NCBI GenBank assembly: GCA_910578515.1
Contig: CAJTQR010000001.1
Coordinates: 372,001-436,000, forward strand
Direction: 5' to 3'
From: an uncultured Duncaniella sp.
GTDB lineage: Bacteria > Bacteroidota > Bacteroidia > Bacteroidales > Muribaculaceae
Length of the DNA: 64,000 nt
Shown: one piece after another, positions 1 to 8,381 of the stretch
Layout: each line of letters begins with the position of its first letter
Numbering within the stretch: the stretch's first letter is position 1
Notes under the pieces: generated by a model
Told to the model about the DNA's origin: nothing
What the model saw: only the letters and a program-made list of their open reading frames with translations
The model's database searches: none
Translations under genes and position numbers: made by a program

Positions 1-1
1 T

Positions 2-2437
2 AAAGAATCATCAAAGATAACATTCCGACATTTCATTTTCGGAGCGCACAATGACTCTTTATTGTCGCTGAACGCTAATCTCAACGGATTCAATATGGGT
101 AGCACCCGTATTGACACCATCTCATTCAATGCGATCCAACATGGTGCATATTTAGTGTATCGTGCCGAAATGAACAATAGAGCCGGCACATTCGATGACT
201 TTGCACATGTCGGGCTAAATGGTTTCGTAGGCATCAACCGCATTGCCGCCTTTATGAAACAGGAAAACATCAAGGGTGAGAAGGGATTCAACCTGGGACT
301 CTCAGCCATGATAGAGGACAGCACCGTCACAATGAAATTAGTTCCGCATAAACCGACAATAGCCTATAAGTCCTGGACTGTAAATGAAGATAATTTCATA
401 AGCTTCGACCTTCTTACCAAACATCTTGATGCCAACCTTGCTCTATCAGGCGACAATAGCTTCCTGAAGATTTTCACTGAGCATCCGGATGCAGTCATTG
501 ACTCTCTCGGTCATTATAATAATCATGACCATGCGAATAAGCAAGAGGACCTTGTAGTACAATTATCTCAGATACATCTTCAAGACTGGTTGTCAATAAA
601 CCCGTTTGCGCCGCCAATCAAAGGTGACGTGTCTGCCGACATGCGCCTGAGATATGAAAACAATGTCTTGACTGCCAAAGGTGATATCGAGCTTACTGAC
701 CTTTATTATGGTCGGGACCGAGTGGGGACATTCGGACTTGATGTGGATGTAGCAAACTCACCCGGTGGTAAACTTATGGCCAACGTATCATTGATGGTTG
801 ACTCTGTCAAGACCATCACAGCCACAGGCGTACTCAATGACTCTACTACATCAAATCCGTTCCTGTTGGATTTTGATATGATAAAATTCCCATTGAAGGT
901 TGTGAATCCATTTATACCCGAAGGTATGGCTACACTTTCCGGTACCCTAAACGGACAGATGAAGATAACCGGCGATATGGCAAAACCGGTGTTCAACGGA
1001 TTCCTTGATTTTGACTCCACTAATGTAATGGTGAAAATGATAGGGACATCATTCTCATTCTCTGATGAAAAGATACCGGTTGATAGTAACGTCATCAAAT
1101 TCTCAGACTTTACCATAACCGGATGCAACGAAAACCCACTCCATGTCAATGGAGTCGTAGATGTGCACAATCTCACCAATGTGGGGATTGACCTTGACTT
1201 CAATGCCAACAATATTCAGATAGTTAAGAGTGACCGACCAAGAGGTGCTGATATATTTGGCAAAGCATTCCTCGACCTTGATGCAGATGTAAAAGGAAAT
1301 ATGAATTTCCTTCGTGTTGACGCGGATGTAACACTTCTGGCAGGTACCAACGTGACCTATGTTCTGTCAGAGACAAATCAGGCATTGGCATCACAATCTA
1401 CATCTGACATGGTGCATTTCGTCCAGTTTAACGACACGTTACAGACGGTCACAGGTGATTCCATCACATCTACAGGGATGGCTCTCAACCTCGATGCACA
1501 GCTGCATATAGAGGAAGGCTCAACTGTCAATGTATATCTTTCGCCTAATGGAAGTAATCGTGCACAAGTATCACCTTCTGGAGACTTGACATACACTATG
1601 TCTGCGCTCAATGGAGACCGCGTGACAGGACGCCTCAACATCAACAACGGTTTTGTGAGATACACGCCACCGTTCATGTCAGAAAAGAATTTTAAATTCC
1701 AGGAAGGTTCATATATTGCATTTAATGGTGACATGATGAATCCATTACTCAACATTCATGCTGTGGACGATATCCGTGCCAATGTTACGCAAAGCGGACA
1801 GAATTCACGTCTGGTAAACTTTGACGTACTACTTGGAATCACCAATACACTGCAGAATATGAATGTGGCATTCGACCTTCAGACCAACGATGACATCACC
1901 GTACAAAACGAGCTTGCATCCATGTCGGCTGAGCAACGTGCCAATCAGGCAATGAATCTGCTACTGTACAATGTATATACCGGAGCAGGGACAAAGGCTT
2001 CTGCCAACCTTTCTGGCAATCCATTGTATTCGTTCCTGACTTCCCAGCTTAACTCATGGGCTGCCAATAATATCCGCGGTGTTGATATCTCATTTGGCAT
2101 TGACCAATATGACAAAACCCTCGATGGTTCCACATCGACCACAACATCCTATAGTTACAGAGTATCGAAAACCCTTTTCAATGACCGTTTCAAAATTGTG
2201 GTAGGTGGAAATTATTCTACCGATGCCAACACAGATGAGAACTTCTCGCAAAATCTCATAAATGACATTTCTTTTGAATACATGCTAAACAACTCGGGCT
2301 CTATGTATGTACGTATATTCCGTCATACCGGATATGAAAGCATTCTTGAGGGAGAAATTACCCAGACGGGTGTCGGATTTGTACTGAAACGCAAATTGAA
2401 TTCTCTATGGGAACTTTTTGGCATACGACGTGACTGA
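2..2437 (+). CDS. tamB: TamB-like translocation/assembly protein, C-terminal part (5' end outside window)
   Basis: The reading frame is open to the left edge, so the start codon lies outside the window; about 811 codons are visible. The protein consists of long beta-rich repeats with many short hydrophobic/polar alternations (for example GTLNGQMKITGDMAKPVFNG), as in the beta-taco groove of TamB/AsmA-like proteins. The last ~250 residues match the TamB C-terminal (DUF490) pattern: a conserved segment around AEQRANQAMNLLLYN followed by VSFGID-like strands and an amphipathic beta tail ending in LFGIRRD. In this family the N-terminus is anchored in the inner membrane and the C-terminus contacts the outer-membrane TamA partner, serving envelope assembly or phospholipid transport. 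The partner gene (tamL) follows after ~40 bp, so the two are probably co-transcribed. Confidence 0.85.
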   Translation, partial: KESSKITFRHFIFGAHNDSLLSLNANLNGFNMGSTRIDTISFNAIQHGAYLVYRAEMNNRAGTFDDFAHVGLNGFVGINRIAAFMKQENIKGEKGFNLGLSAMIEDSTVTMKLVPHKPTIAYKSWTVNEDNFISFDLLTKHLDANLALSGDNSFLKIFTEHPDAVIDSLGHYNNHDHANKQEDLVVQLSQIHLQDWLSINPFAPPIKGDVSADMRLRYENNVLTAKGDIELTDLYYGRDRVGTFGLDVDVANSPGGKLMANVSLMVDSVKTITATGVLNDSTTSNPFLLDFDMIKFPLKVVNPFIPEGMATLSGTLNGQMKITGDMAKPVFNGFLDFDSTNVMVKMIGTSFSFSDEKIPVDSNVIKFSDFTITGCNENPLHVNGVVDVHNLTNVGIDLDFNANNIQIVKSDRPRGADIFGKAFLDLDADVKGNMNFLRVDADVTLLAGTNVTYVLSETNQALASQSTSDMVHFVQFNDTLQTVTGDSITSTGMALNLDAQLHIEEGSTVNVYLSPNGSNRAQVSPSGDLTYTMSALNGDRVTGRLNINNGFVRYTPPFMSEKNFKFQEGSYIAFNGDMMNPLLNIHAVDDIRANVTQSGQNSRLVNFDVLLGITNTLQNMNVAFDLQTNDDITVQNELASMSAEQRANQAMNLLLYNVYTGAGTKASANLSGNPLYSFLTSQLNSWAANNIRGVDISFGIDQYDKTLDGSTSTTTSYSYRVSKTLFNDRFKIVVGGNYSTDANTDENFSQNLINDISFEYMLNNSGSMYVRIFRHTGYESILEGEITQTGVGFVLKRKLNSLWELFGIRRD

Positions 2438-2477
2438 CCACACTTATCATTATTATATTTAATACATGCTCTCAAAT

Positions 2478-4772
2478 ATGAAAAATAAATATATTAATAT
2501 ATGCCTCTCTCTTGCGGCTTCAGCCTGCATATTCTCTTGTTCTACCACATCGAAATTGGGGAAGGACGATATCCTATATACAGGCGTAAAAGGACTTGAA
2601 GTGGAGACACCTGATAAGTCTAAATTTCCAGCCGCAGTAAAGTCCACTCTTGAAGAAGCGGTGGCAGTAAAACCTAACAATGCACTTTTAGGCTCGGTTT
2701 CAGTGAGGTCTCCGATACCATTGGGATTATGGGTATATAATCACTGGCCCAATCCTCCGAAAGGATTCAAACATTGGGTGTATGAAAAATTAGCGACCGA
2801 ACCAGTGCTTGTTAGTGACGTCCGACCTGAAGTCCGCGTTCACATGCTTGACGAGATACTCGACAATAACGGGTATTTCTCAGGGCACTCAACATATGAG
2901 TTAGTTCAAAAGAAAAATAAGAAAAAAGCATCCATATTGTATAAGATTGAATCAGGGCATGCCTACACACTTGATTCAATTATAATGCTTCCTGACAGCA
3001 CACATCTTTATCATCTGATTGATTCTGTGGCAAAGCGTTCTAAATACTTCAAACCTGGTTCGCGATATTCCACAGATTCACTTAATCATCTGAGAATAGA
3101 TATCGCGAATGCCGTCAGAAATAAGGGATACTATTATTTCCGACCTGATTATATTCAATATCTGGCTGATAGTACTATCAACCCGGGGAAAATAGCCATC
3201 AAACTTGACATTGCAGACAATGTTCGCCCATGGACGCTTGATAGATTTAAAACCGGACAGATTACCACATATATTTATCGTAACAAGGGTGGGGGTAGCC
3301 CGGACACGGTGGAGACCGACAAGGGCACCCTCATCCGTTTCCTGCCATCTAAACTTCGTGACGGTCTGATACCATCATGCATAGTATTCAGAGAGGGTCG
3401 TACATTTTCTGTACGCCAGATGGACGTCACACAGTCAAGGCTGTCAAGATTAGGAATATTCAACAATATCAATATTTCTGTATTCCCCGACACAATCCAT
3501 CGCGACCAACGTCTTCTTGATGTGACAATCGAATGTACATACGACAAACCGCTTGAAGCATCAATTGAAGCTAATGTTTCATCAAAATCAAATTCTTATC
3601 TTGGTCCGGGTCTATCGCTCGGTGTCTCTAACAAGAATATATTTGGTGGGGGAGAGCAGTTGAACCTATCGCTCACCGGGTCCTACGAATGGCAGACTGG
3701 TTCCGGAAAGAAAAGTTCCGTTTTCAATTCATACGAAGTTGGTCTTAAAGGTACTCTTGCCTTTCCTCGACTTCTGGCACCGAAATTTATTCCGCGTTCC
3801 CATAGAGATGTGAACTGGACCCGCATAACGCTTGGAGCCGAAGTACTCAACAGACCGCACTATTTCAAGCTTTTCCAATTCAACGCCGGCATTTCATACG
3901 ATTGGCGTTCATCTAAATATATATCAAATACTTTCACACTTTTCAAGCTGACCTACAACAAGCTTCAGCATACCACCGAGGTATTTGACTCTATCATGGC
4001 TGCCAATCCTGCGATAGCGCTCAGTTTCCAGAACCAATTCATACCTCAGATGTCGTATGGTTTTGTATATGACAGAGCGATGAATCGCGACAATACCATC
4101 AATGTACAATTCACACTTCAACAAGCTGGCAATATATTCTGGTCGATATATGAGCTTTGTGGGAAAAAAGGTGAAAAAACATTGTTCCATACTCCATTCT
4201 CTCAATTCGTCAAAGGTTATGCACAAATCGTGTACGGACGCCGCTTGGGAGGTAATCATTGGCTTGTCAGCCGAATCGGGACTGGCGCAGCGCATGCTTA
4301 CGGCAACTCTTCACAAGTACCGTATAGCGAACAATTTTACTGTGGAGGCGCCAATTCAGTCCGTGCATTCACTGTACGTTCTATAGGTCCCGGCTCTTAC
4401 CGTGCACCTGCCGACCAAGTAAACGGATACTTTGACCAAACGGGTACATTCACTTTTATAGCCAATACAGAGTATCGTTTCCCAATACTTGGACCGCTAC
4501 ATGGTGCCATATTCCTTGATGCAGGAAATATATGGACTCTTAAAAAAGAAGAATCCCGCCCAGGCGGACAACTTCAAGCAAAAAACTTCCTCAAGGATTT
4601 AGCCGTAGGTACAGGTGTCGGTTTACGTTTCGATATATCTATGCTCGTCATTCGAGGAGACCTTGGCATTGGCATCCATGCTCCTTACGACACAGGCAAA
4701 CGAGGTTATTATAACATGGAGTCGTTCAAAAAATCTTTGGCGTTCCATCTCGCAATAGGTTATCCGTTTTAG
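2478..4772 (+). CDS. tamL: TamL: BamA/TamA-family outer-membrane barrel with lipoprotein signal
   Basis: A 764-residue Omp85-family protein. The N-terminus carries a lipoprotein signal with lipobox ACIFSC, Cys21 being the lipidated residue; this lipidated TamA form is known from Bacteroidota as TamL. POTRA-like domains occupy roughly residues 40-380, followed by a C-terminal beta-barrel with the motif GGANSVRAF (Omp85 loop 6 region, normally VRGF) and a final aromatic residue (IGYPF), as expected for outer-membrane barrels. Partner: the TamB-like protein encoded immediately upstream. I chose the ATG at 2478 because it gives a basic n-region (MKNK) before the hydrophobic stretch; an in-frame ATG at 2466 would add four residues. 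The gene is followed by a strong hairpin terminator. Confidence 0.88.
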   Translation: MKNKYINICLSLAASACIFSCSTTSKLGKDDILYTGVKGLEVETPDKSKFPAAVKSTLEEAVAVKPNNALLGSVSVRSPIPLGLWVYNHWPNPPKGFKHWVYEKLATEPVLVSDVRPEVRVHMLDEILDNNGYFSGHSTYELVQKKNKKKASILYKIESGHAYTLDSIIMLPDSTHLYHLIDSVAKRSKYFKPGSRYSTDSLNHLRIDIANAVRNKGYYYFRPDYIQYLADSTINPGKIAIKLDIADNVRPWTLDRFKTGQITTYIYRNKGGGSPDTVETDKGTLIRFLPSKLRDGLIPSCIVFREGRTFSVRQMDVTQSRLSRLGIFNNINISVFPDTIHRDQRLLDVTIECTYDKPLEASIEANVSSKSNSYLGPGLSLGVSNKNIFGGGEQLNLSLTGSYEWQTGSGKKSSVFNSYEVGLKGTLAFPRLLAPKFIPRSHRDVNWTRITLGAEVLNRPHYFKLFQFNAGISYDWRSSKYISNTFTLFKLTYNKLQHTTEVFDSIMAANPAIALSFQNQFIPQMSYGFVYDRAMNRDNTINVQFTLQQAGNIFWSIYELCGKKGEKTLFHTPFSQFVKGYAQIVYGRRLGGNHWLVSRIGTGAAHAYGNSSQVPYSEQFYCGGANSVRAFTVRSIGPGSYRAPADQVNGYFDQTGTFTFIANTEYRFPILGPLHGAIFLDAGNIWTLKKEESRPGGQLQAKNFLKDLAVGTGVGLRFDISMLVIRGDLGIGIHAPYDTGKRGYYNMESFKKSLAFHLAIGYPF

Positions 4773-4790
4773 ACACCTAATTATATACAA

Positions 4791-4827
4791 AAACGAGAGG
4801 CATGAAAACATTTCATGCCTCTCGTTT
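4791..4827 (+). terminator. Perfect 17-bp hairpin terminator after tamL
   Basis: AAACGAGAGGCATGAAA at 4791-4807 is perfectly complementary to 4811-4827, with a 3-nt loop. The right arm ends in a short T-run (GTTTGTCTT). It lies 18 bp after the tamL stop and before the next start, so it probably separates the tamB-tamL unit from the downstream gene. The A-rich left flank would let it work on the other strand as well. Confidence 0.8.
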
Positions 4828-4859
4828 GTCTTAGTATTAGTATATTAACTATAAATTTC

Positions 4860-5354
4860 ATGAAAAAAGCATTAAGCTACATAGCCTTTTTCGGAGTACT
4901 TGTACTATTAATATCCGCTTACTCCGAAAGGGTTATAAAAGCCGAAAAAGGTTATACTGCCCCTGAAATTGAAATGCTCAGTAATGATTCCACGAATATT
5001 TCGCTTGATAATCTTCGTGGAAAATATGTACTCGTAAATTTCTGGGACTCCAATAGTGCCATCTCCCGAATTGCAGCCGGAGAATACGACCGTTTTTCAA
5101 AAATAGCTCCGTCTGATTTCAAACTTCTGTCAATCAACACAGACAATAACAAGAGATTATTCAGAGAGATAGTCAAAAATGATAATCTTGATTCGTCAAC
5201 ACAATTCCACATCGATGAAGTCAAGACCCGTAACACAAAAAATGACTACCGTCTTGAACAAGGATTTTCATCCTATCTGATTAATCCTCAGGGCAAAATT
5301 GTTGCAGTAAACCCATCTGTAACCACTCTTGAGGAATATTTAACTGGGAAATGA
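4860..5354 (+). CDS. Thioredoxin-fold (TlpA/ResA-like) protein lacking the CXXC cysteines
   Basis: 164 residues from the ATG at 4860, which gives a clean basic/hydrophobic N-terminus (MKKALSYIAFFGVLVLLI), i.e. a membrane anchor or signal peptide. An in-frame upstream start at 4815 falls within the terminator hairpin and is unlikely. Residues ~40-160 follow the TlpA/AhpC-TSA pattern: a predicted strand plus LRGKYVLVNFWDSNSAIS, where TlpA proteins have NFWASWCxPC. The WCxxC motif is replaced by WDSNSA and the protein has no cysteine in this region, so thiol-disulfide exchange by the usual mechanism is not possible. The fold is otherwise intact, including a cis-Pro-like region and the C-terminal PQGKIVAVNP strand typical of TlpA proteins. 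It may be a non-catalytic envelope binding protein; its substrate is unknown. Confidence 0.6.
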   Translation: MKKALSYIAFFGVLVLLISAYSERVIKAEKGYTAPEIEMLSNDSTNISLDNLRGKYVLVNFWDSNSAISRIAAGEYDRFSKIAPSDFKLLSINTDNNKRLFREIVKNDNLDSSTQFHIDEVKTRNTKNDYRLEQGFSSYLINPQGKIVAVNPSVTTLEEYLTGK

Positions 5355-5367
5355 CTATCTCAAAACA

Positions 5368-5399
5368 TTTCTCTGATTCGAAAAAAATAACTAAATTTG
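5368..5399 (+). promoter_or_regulatory. Bacteroidota-type promoter for the 5414 gene and topB
   Basis: TTTC (5368-5371), 20-nt spacer, TAAATTTG (5392-5399), matching the TTTG-N19/20-TAnnTTTG consensus except for one base in the -33 box. The expected start site is ~5405, leaving only a very short leader before the ATG at 5414. Confidence 0.6.
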
Positions 5400-5413
5400 C
5401 ATTATAATTCATC

Positions 5414-5824
5414 ATGAAAAGATTCCTGTTTGCATCAATTATTTTAGGCTTGACAGCTACTTCTATCAACGCAAAGGTTATCCGCAACTACACATCCCAA
5501 AGCGATGATAAGCTTGTATTCAAGGTGGACAGTATCGACTACCGTTCAGATTTGACACGTGTGTATGGCAAGTTGTTCGGTCGTCCGCATACTTCTAACA
5601 GGATTGATGGAGTCACTATCATGACCACTGGTACCACCTCTACATCTAATGATATCGACGGAGTTGATTTCCACAGATATTTCCAATGGGAAGAGGAGGG
5701 TAGCATTCCTGTTGAATTGGATTTTCCGGCAATGAAAGACTCTCAAGGAATCCAACTGATATTTGACACGCCCTTAGGACACTCACACACGCATGTGAAA
5801 GTCCAACCGACACAACGAAAATGA
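5414..5824 (+). CDS. Small exported protein of unknown function, translationally coupled to topB
   Basis: 136 residues with a clear signal peptide (MKRFLFASIILGLTATSINA, likely cut after INA). The mature part is ~115 residues with no cysteine and contains alternating hydrophobic strands (DKLVFKVDSIDYR, RVYGKLFGRPHTS, IPVELDFP, IQLIFDTP), suggesting a small beta-sandwich. I do not recognise a named family. Its stop codon overlaps the start of topB (ATGA at 5821-5824), so the two are almost certainly translated from one mRNA, although an exported protein and a DNA topoisomerase have no obvious functional link. The pattern of a ligand-binding or surface-response domain is a guess only. Confidence 0.65.
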   Translation: MKRFLFASIILGLTATSINAKVIRNYTSQSDDKLVFKVDSIDYRSDLTRVYGKLFGRPHTSNRIDGVTIMTTGTTSTSNDIDGVDFHRYFQWEEEGSIPVELDFPAMKDSQGIQLIFDTPLGHSHTHVKVQPTQRK

Positions 5825-7875
5825 AAGTTTGCATTACCGAGAAACCTAGTGTAGCAAAAGATATAGCCCAGATTCTTGGAGCGGATATCCGCAGAGAAGG
5901 ATATTATGAAGGAGGCGATTACATCGTCACCTGGACTTACGGACACCTATGCACATTAAAAGAACCGGCTGATTACACCGAACGGTGGAAAAGATGGTCG
6001 CTTGGTGTGCTTCCTATGATTCCAGAAAAATTTGGAATCAAGGTTATTGCGGACACTGGTATCGAACGACAATTCAAGGTAATTGAGAATCTCATTAGTA
6101 CGGCCGATGAAGTGATAAACTGTGGTGATGCCGGACAAGAGGGTGAGCTGATACAACGATGGGTAATGCAAAAAGCAGGCATAAAATGTCCTGTAAAACG
6201 ACTATGGATATCCTCCCTGACTGATGATTCAATTAAAGAAGGTTTTTCCTCACTACGTCCTGAAAAAGATTTTGACAGACTATACTATGCCGGTTTGTCA
6301 AGAGCTATTGGTGACTGGATATTGGGGATGAACGCTACACGACTATACTCTTTAAAATATTCTTCTCCGGGTAATGTATTATCAATCGGGCGTGTTCAGA
6401 CTCCTACATTAGCCTTGATAGTGCAGCGACAGACTGAAATAGAAAAATTTAAACCTGAAGATTTTTGGGAACTCAAAACTCTGTACCGCGATGTGACATT
6501 CAATGCCACAGGTCGCTTCAAAACTATCGAAGAAGCTGAGACTGCACTTCAGAGCATCATAAATTTCCCAATGGTCATACGTGATGTCCAGGAAAAAAAG
6601 GGTAGGGAAGCTCCTCCTCGACTTTTTGACCTTACATCTCTACAGGTAGAGTGTAACAAAAAGTGGGGATGGTCGGCAGATGATACATTACGTCTTATAC
6701 AATCACTTTATGAAAAGAAAGTGACGACATATCCACGAGTGGACACTACATACCTTAGTGAGGATATATATCCTAAAGTTCCAGGGATACTAAAACAGAT
6801 GACGCCTTATAGTACTATAACCGAGAAACTACTTTCAGGCAAAATAGTCAAAAGCAAAAAAGTTTTTGACAATTCCAAAGTTACTGACCACCACGCTATT
6901 ATACCCACTGGTCAATCTCCAAAAGTCTTGATTGGCGACGAACGTAAACTCTACCATTTAATTGCATTACGTTTTATAGCTGCGTTTTATCCTGACTGTC
7001 AATTTCTTACCACAACTGTGATTGGAGATGTAGACAACACTGGATTTAAAACGACCGGAAAAGTCATAACTCAACCAGGATGGAGAGAGGTTTTCAGTCA
7101 ATCAAATGCAACTGATGAGAATCAGGATGAAGATAAGATTCTCCCAGAATTCAAGATTGGAGAAAGTGGACCTCAAGAACCATCTCTACAGAAAAAAACT
7201 ACACAACCGCCTAAGTACTATACAGAGGGAACTTTGCTACGAGCCATGGAATCAGCAGGTAAAACTGTTGATGATGAAGAACTGCGTGAAGCTATGAAGG
7301 ATAATGGTATAGGACGTCCTTCGACTCGTGCAGCCATTATCGAAACACTCTTTAAGCGAAAATATATATATCGCGTCAGAAAATCAATCATGGCAACCCA
7401 AGCAGGGATTGACCTAATTTCAACAATTCATGAGGAATTGCTAAAGAGTGCCAAATTGACCGGACTATGGGAAAACAAGCTACGACGCATTGAACGTGGA
7501 GAGTATGACGCCGCAAATTTCATCGCTGAATTGAAATCTCTCATAAATGAGATTGTCATAAATGTACTCAGTGACAATACACACTCTAAAATTCTTGTTG
7601 AAAATCGGTCTGATGACCAACAGTCTGCGTCTGATGACTTATCAACCAATGCAAAAAATCCCAAACCCACCAAACCTCGCGCTCCACGCATACGTAAATT
7701 CGAGCAGGTAATCTGTCCGGAGTGTAAAAAGGGTTATATCTTAAAGGGGAAAACCGCATTCGGTTGTTCTCGCTTCAGGGAAGGTTGTACGCTACGTTTG
7801 AATTTCGAACAGTATCCCGAGAACCTCACACCATCAAAACTCAATAAACTCATCCAAACAATAAATAAAAAGTAG
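5821..7875 (+). CDS. topB: DNA topoisomerase III (type IA)
   Basis: 684 residues. The TOPRIM domain is at the N-terminus (CITEKPSVAKDIA with Glu7; metal-binding acidic cluster at 103-109, DAGQEGE, where many relatives have DPDREGE). The catalytic tyrosine is Tyr304 in TTYPRVDT. The C-terminus carries one zinc-ribbon-like module with Cys632, Cys635, Cys649 and Cys656. It relaxes negatively supercoiled DNA and decatenates replication and recombination intermediates through single-strand passage. The length and single C-terminal ribbon fit chromosomal Bacteroidota TopB. Such TopB enzymes also occur on conjugative elements, but nothing else here suggests one. The start ATG overlaps the stop of the upstream exported-protein gene. 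Confidence 0.95.
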   Translation: MKVCITEKPSVAKDIAQILGADIRREGYYEGGDYIVTWTYGHLCTLKEPADYTERWKRWSLGVLPMIPEKFGIKVIADTGIERQFKVIENLISTADEVINCGDAGQEGELIQRWVMQKAGIKCPVKRLWISSLTDDSIKEGFSSLRPEKDFDRLYYAGLSRAIGDWILGMNATRLYSLKYSSPGNVLSIGRVQTPTLALIVQRQTEIEKFKPEDFWELKTLYRDVTFNATGRFKTIEEAETALQSIINFPMVIRDVQEKKGREAPPRLFDLTSLQVECNKKWGWSADDTLRLIQSLYEKKVTTYPRVDTTYLSEDIYPKVPGILKQMTPYSTITEKLLSGKIVKSKKVFDNSKVTDHHAIIPTGQSPKVLIGDERKLYHLIALRFIAAFYPDCQFLTTTVIGDVDNTGFKTTGKVITQPGWREVFSQSNATDENQDEDKILPEFKIGESGPQEPSLQKKTTQPPKYYTEGTLLRAMESAGKTVDDEELREAMKDNGIGRPSTRAAIIETLFKRKYIYRVRKSIMATQAGIDLISTIHEELLKSAKLTGLWENKLRRIERGEYDAANFIAELKSLINEIVINVLSDNTHSKILVENRSDDQQSASDDLSTNAKNPKPTKPRAPRIRKFEQVICPECKKGYILKGKTAFGCSRFREGCTLRLNFEQYPENLTPSKLNKLIQTINKK

Positions 7876-7888
7876 GGGAAAGAAATAG

Positions 7889-7908
7889 GCATCCCTAAAT
7901 ATGGATGC
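7889..7908 (+). other. Weak hairpin downstream of topB
   Basis: GCATCC (7889-7894) and GGATGC (7903-7908) can pair across an 8-nt loop just after the topB stop. No T-run follows, so it may be an mRNA-stabilising 3' structure rather than a terminator. The rest of 7909-8090 is AT-rich with no gene that I can see. Confidence 0.3.
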
Positions 7909-8090
7909 AAATACCATTTAGAATTATCAACGTCAGTCTATTTAACATAATACAGATTATGAGAAAACAATCTAAACTCATCTAATGCTACGTTATTAAC
8001 AGTAATTTAGTGAATTTCTCACCATTATCACGCATTAAAACCATGACTTAGTTAAATACGGCAAGTATTTAGCCAATTAGAGTTAAGCCA

Positions 8091-8122
8091 TTGGGATACT
8101 GACTTTTTTATTTGTAATTTTG
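8091..8122 (+). promoter_or_regulatory. Promoter-like sequence driving an intergenic plus-strand transcript
   Basis: TTGG (8091-8094), 20-nt spacer, TAATTTTG (8115-8122). The -7 box is a full TAnnTTTG match and the -33 box has three of four bases. No convincing ORF follows on the plus strand, and the next gene (rlmD) is on the minus strand. Confidence 0.5.
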
Positions 8123-8128
8123 CATCAC

Positions 8129-8376
8129 AAATAAAATGAAACCGATAAATTAAACCATTAATATAACTAACCTAAGAATCAATCTTATCCTTTTCTGAAT
8201 TAATATCTATCCACTATTTTTTCTAAAGCTACATCAAGAAATTATCTACCCACCTGTATGGTAGTTGAATAACTACCACAACAGATGGATGGAGTTTGAG
8301 AAAACAAAACCGATAATTAGAATTGATGATTATAATTTCGGGCGTCCCACTGCGTGAGCAGCGGGCGCTTTTCTTT
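8129..8376 (+). ncRNA. Candidate small RNA of ~245 nt between topB and rlmD
   Basis: The unit begins at the promoter-like sequence ending at 8122 and stops at a GC-rich terminator at 8342-8376. Between them there is no ORF beyond five codons. It contains an internal hairpin with 8-bp arms TGGTAGTT/AACTACCA (8259-8266 and 8271-8278) and a direct repeat AAACCGATAA at 8139-8148 and 8307-8316. The size and promoter-plus-terminator layout resemble known trans-acting or 6S-like RNAs of Bacteroidales, but I cannot assign a family. It could instead be the tail of a long topB 3' UTR. Confidence 0.35.
8342..8376 (+). terminator. Rho-independent terminator, plus strand
   Basis: GCG-CCC-CTGC pairs with GCAG-GGG-CGC (one bulged T at 8345, one mismatch at 8349/8362) around a GTGA (GNRA-type) loop at 8354-8357. 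TTTTCTTT follows at 8369-8376. The T-run is only on the plus-strand side, so it ends plus-strand transcription before the convergent rlmD. Confidence 0.75.
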
Positions 8377-8381
8377 ATATA

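Noticed and set aside
4102..4386. 94-codon ORF in another frame of tamL
   Set aside because: It overlaps the beta-barrel region of a clear gene and has no domain or start context of its own.
5821..7875. topB as part of a conjugative element
   Set aside because: TopB is common on such elements, but no relaxase, tra or integrase genes are near; a chromosomal copy is the simpler reading.
8136..8153. Five-codon leader peptide (Met-Lys-Pro-Ile-Asn) in the candidate RNA
   Set aside because: Such a short frame is expected by chance and shows no regulatory codon pattern.
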